Of a DNA stretch of 64,000 nucleotides, positions 60,691 to 64,000 are shown piece after piece. Origin of the DNA: Rhizophagus irregularis (taxonomy: Eukaryota; Glomeromycota; Glomeromycetes; Glomerales; Glomeraceae); NCBI RefSeq assembly GCF_026210795.1, contig NC_089447.1, positions 2,606,501 to 2,670,500 on the forward strand, read 5' to 3'. The translations under genes were made by a program, and so were the position numbers. Positions within the stretch are counted from its first letter, which is position 1; each line of letters opens with the position of its first letter. Under the pieces are notes generated by a model that did no database searches, was not told the origin of the DNA, and worked only from the letters and a program-made list of their open reading frames with translations.

Positions 60691-61555
60691 ATATAAACCT
60701 TTTTTTTTTAATTGCAGTACATTCACTGATTTATTAAGATTATATAGTATATAAATTACATATAAATTAAATAACACTAAATAAAATCTAACATTATTAA
60801 TCAATGAACTACTCGTTATATTACAAAGAATACCTCACATATACACTGTCAGGTGGAAATTATGCTCAGAGAGTAAGACACATATAAAATGATCTTTCTT
60901 AGCAAACGCCTCTTTTTCTACATGATGGGATTCATAGAACCTACTGCATCACAGTTAAAAAACAATTTTTTCCTACAATATAAAGAAAAATAAAATTAAC
61001 CAAAAATGCTCTATTAATCCTTTCATAATTCTAGATCCAAGTAAACTTTGTATAAAGATCCACATCTATACTATAGGATTTGGTTGAATCAATGATAAAA
61101 AACCTGAGTTAGTATACTCTTCAGACTTTAACTACTTTCTCAACATCCATCCAAACATTAAAATTAATGGGCTTATAATTGTGTAAGTCTTTACTAAGAT
61201 GCATCAGGGTAAGAAGGCTAACTATCAAATGAGAACTAACACATAAAAAGCAATCCTTACTGGATATCTATTCAAAATCCCAACATATCTCTCAAAATAA
61301 CAAATAGTTCTATCTATAACATAAAAGAAGAAAAATAGAAATAATAAAAAAAATAATAGGGTAAAAATTAAAAAAAAATGCATAACTAGAGTTCCACAAC
61401 TTGATCTGACAGATCAGATGACTTGATGGATTGACCCAAAATATTCAGGTCAGGTCATCAAATTCATGACTTAACATGAGTCAGATCAGTACTAGTCAAT
61501 ACCTGACATATATTTGGATTAAATAAATTAAAAAATGCTAAAACTAATAGTTCTG
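60691..61555. other. Intergenic DNA
   Basis: No supported gene. Near 61395-61500 are several CAGATCAG, TGACTTGA and TCAGGTCA phrases. Similar phrases in roughly inverted order occur at 63105-63235, possibly the worn ends of an element that encloses the satellite. Confidence 0.35.
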
Positions 61556-62321
61556 GCTTTTTTGTATATAAAATCAAAAAAAAATGCCAAAACTAAGGTT
61601 GCTTGCCAAAACCTAAGGGTTTAGGCAAGATGGCGTTTCGCCGAAAAGCGAAATTCTGCCGAAACTATATTAAAGTTATATTAAAAAACTGGCGAAACTT
61701 TGGAGAAAGACGAAACTGCTGAAACTTATTATAAATGCCGAAACTGCCGAAACTCTGCCGAAACTATAATAAATCTATAGTAAAATTTTGACGAAACTAA
61801 TCGTAGGATTTTGAAGAGGTTTAGACAAGCAACCTTAGCCAAAACTAATGATTTTGGCATTTTTACATGTAAAATCAAAAAGAAAAATGCTGGAACTAAT
61901 AATTCCAGCATTTTTACATGTAAAATTAAAAAGAAAAGTGCCAGAACTAATAATTCCAGCATTTTTACATGTAAAATTGAAAAAAAATGCTAAAAATAAT
62001 AGTTCTAGTATTTTTATATGTAAAATCAAAAAGAAAAATGCTGGAACTAATAATTTCAGTGTTTTTACATGTAAAATTGAAAAAAAATGCTAAAACCATT
62101 AGTTTCAGCATTTTTACATGTAAAATCAAAAAAAAAAAATGCCAGAACTAATAATTCTAACATTTTTACATGTAAAATTAAAAAAAAATGCCAAAATTAA
62201 TAGTTTCAGCATTTTTACATGTAAAATCAAAAAGAAAATGCCAGAACTAATAATTCTGGCATTTTTACATGTAAAATCAAAAAAAAAATGCCAAAACTAA
62301 TAGTTTTAACATTTTTACATA
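61556..62321. repeat. Satellite of about 50 bp with self-complementary units (left part)
   Basis: About ten or more units at a period near 50 bp read AATGCCAGAACTAATAATTC, TGGCATTTTTACATGTAAAA, TCAAAAA. GCCAGAA and TTCTGGC pair, and TTTTACATGTAAAA is palindromic, so each unit can form hairpins. Units vary between CCAGAACTAATAATTCTGG and CCAAAACTAATAGTTTTGG, often with paired changes. The short Lys/Ile-rich frames across it on both strands are not genes. Confidence 0.85.
61593..61838. mobile_element. MITE inserted in the satellite, with GAAACT repeats
   Basis: A 246-bp element with inverted ends CTAAGGTTGCTTG / CAAGCAACCTTAG. CCAAAA flanks both sides (61587-61592 and 61839-61844). Removing the element and one CCAAAA restores a perfect satellite unit (AATGCCAAAACTAATGATTT, then TGGC). 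The interior carries about eight copies of a CCGAAACT-like motif. A 6-7-bp duplication does not by itself name the superfamily. Confidence 0.75.
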
Positions 62322-62843
62322 CATCAGGAAATTTGTTTAGGCGTAATTTAGTGTAATATTTCGAAGGTGGTATAAAATTTTGAAATATTACACTAAAAAC
62401 ATAATATTACAAAAGTTTACGCTCTTAAATTTAAATAATTATAGTAATTTAAGAATATCTCACTATCTACTGATCCAATCAAGACGATCTATAGCTCATT
62501 GGAATCAGCTTATTAAGACGAATCAAATAGTGGTAAAATCGCATCTTTACGTTTGATAGATGGCTTTCTATTAATTTAAAACTTTATTGTATATTATAGA
62601 GCGTTCTATCAACTGTAGAGATGCGATTTTACTACCATTCGATTCGTCTTGATGAGCTGATTCCAATGAGCTATAGATCGTCTTGATTGGATCAGTAAAT
62701 AGCGAGATATTCTTAAATTACTATAATTATTTAAATTTAAGAGCGTAAACTTTTGTAATATTACGTTTTTAGTGTAATATTTCAAAATTTTACACCACCT
62801 TCTAAATATTACACTAAATTACGCCTAAACAAATTTCCTGATG
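62322..62843. mobile_element. Foldback MITE with TA target site, nested in the satellite
   Basis: A 522-bp element that is almost entirely an inverted repeat: arms of about 240 bp (from CATCAGGAAATTTGTTTAGG to its complement) around a centre of about 45 bp. TA flanks both sides (62320-62321 and 62844-62845). Deleting the element plus one TA rebuilds the satellite phrase TTTTTACATATAAAATC. TA target use suggests the Tc1/mariner group. There is no coding capacity. Confidence 0.85.
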
Positions 62844-62845
62844 TA

Positions 62846-62990
62846 TAAAATCAAAAAAAAAATGCCAGAACTAATAATTCTAGCATTTTTACATGTAAAA
62901 TAAAAAAAATGCCAAAACAAATAGTTTCAGTATTTTTATATATAAAAACAAAAATAAATGCCAGAATCTAACATTTTTTCAATAAAAATT
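62846..62990. repeat. Satellite of about 50 bp (right part)
   Basis: Two to three further units of the same satellite continue after the foldback MITE. They degrade near 62990, showing the MITE split a pre-existing array. Confidence 0.75.
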
Positions 62991-64000
62991 AAAAAAAATC
63001 ATTTTTTTTTACGTCAAACTTGATGTTTTTTGTATAATTAATAAAAAAACATTATAAAATATTTTTTTATTTAAAATATTTATTAATAAAACTTTGGGTA
63101 ACCTAGGTGACTTGAATATTTTCAGGTTAAATGAGTCAGATCAGATTAGAATGGTTTATCCAACCCGACTTGACTTGAAAAAAAATTTCAGTTCAAATTA
63201 ACCAGGTAATCCAACCTGATCTGACTTGTGCAGAGTTCTATACATAATACCCTGAAGAAAAAACTCAGTAAAACATTTATCGTAATTCTTGAACTCTCTC
63301 AAAGTGTAAAAGCAACTATAAATAAGGCCTAAGTGTTGAACCAAGTATTGTTTAAAGAGAAACTATTGAAGATTATTTCTATAAATTGAATTAAACGTAA
63401 GCCTATATTGAAAGTCAGGTGATCTGGTAGGTTTTCAAAAAGTATTATCCAATTCAATGTTATTCCCAAAATAAAAGTCATGCTGACAGATTTCAAAAAG
63501 TAGTGAGAAACGCGTTCAGTTTCTAATGTGATATATCCCAAAATCATTTAAAAAGTTTTCTAATCAGAAATCTGGCAAATAGAAAAGATCAGTTTGAAGG
63601 AATAAACAATATTTGTCATATTAGAGGGTGTAAAGGAGTCGTGTTTGAAATGTTTCAGAAGATTAATAAAAGTTTTTTAGAGATATTTCTTGTAAAGGTG
63701 TTTTGTATGTTGTGGAATCGTTATATACTTCTTGATAGCATCTTTTAGTATCTTGAAGAACGTAAATCTGTTGGTGTAAAGATGTATTATTATAGAAATA
63801 TAACAAAGTCTTCAGTAATAAGGTTTTTGTTGTAAACTCTTTTCATATCCAAAAAAAAATAGCTTAATAATCTTGAAGCCGTATGTTAGTCTTTATAATA
63901 TTGCTGCTTAAGTTTGTTTCATCTTTGCACATTCTGTCTTTTAGTTTTCTTTCTGGTGTACTTTCAGTTCAACATTTTTATCATTTACCTTTACATCAAA
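62991..64000. other. Intergenic DNA to the window end
   Basis: No supported gene. The 72-codon minus-strand frame at 63329-63547 has no partner exons or known motif. The CAGATCAG/TGACTTG phrases at 63105-63235 are noted under the 60691-61555 entry. Confidence 0.4.

Noticed and set aside
61729-62093. Overlapping frames on both strands with repeated KIKKKNAGTNN-like units
   Set aside because: They are translations of the 50-bp satellite; period and AT content explain them.

Overview
The window looks like nuclear DNA of an arbuscular mycorrhizal fungus (Glomeromycotina, most like Rhizophagus). It is very A+T rich. Its genes carry many short GT..AG introns of about 50-150 bp. It has a TKL-like kinase with an N-terminal zinc ribbon, a type expanded in these fungi, and transposon remnants fill most of the space between genes. 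The species is inferred from style of sequence and protein families, not proven.

Layout. 1-2800: AT-rich DNA with two small MITEs. 2803-7412: a complete-looking DNA transposon with 26-bp terminal inverted repeats, TTAA target duplication and an eight-exon transposase gene of about 1,105 codons that splices in frame throughout. 7413-14660: a lineage-specific gene pair in convergent orientation, one truncated with an inverted exon (8480-9489) and one intact with 492 codons (12619-14657). Between them lie a RanGAP pseudogene (9741-10954) and a fragment of a CACTA transposase gene. 15660-18774: a doubtful coiled-coil gene and a five-exon proline-rich AT-hook gene. 19370-24420: a decayed CACTA (Tnp2) element and tandem repeats.

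25627-47607 is the host-gene core: a multi-pass membrane protein, a single-pass membrane protein, a tandem pair of secreted DUF3455 proteins, cytochrome c heme lyase, a protein kinase, a mitochondrial-type cation diffusion facilitator, VPS25 of ESCRT-II, and an arrestin-like adaptor with a PPxY motif. VPS25 and the arrestin adaptor belong to linked trafficking steps: ubiquitin-ligase recruitment to cargo, then endosomal sorting. The heme lyase and the metal transporter both point to mitochondria. A MITE and a heavily decayed Ty3/Gypsy fossil lie between VPS25 and the arrestin gene. 47608-52150 is gene-poor with one CACTA scrap.

52154-60690 is an 8.5-kb unit whose coding content is a LINE (ORF1 with RRM and zinc knuckle; ORF2 with APE endonuclease, reverse transcriptase and RNase H). 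Its ends are those of a DNA transposon: inverted termini GGACCCCGGATATCT flanked by a 10-bp direct duplication. 61556-62990 is a roughly 50-bp self-complementary satellite that received two MITEs, each with a readable empty site. The strongest candidates for something undescribed are the TTAA element and the LINE with DNA-transposon ends.
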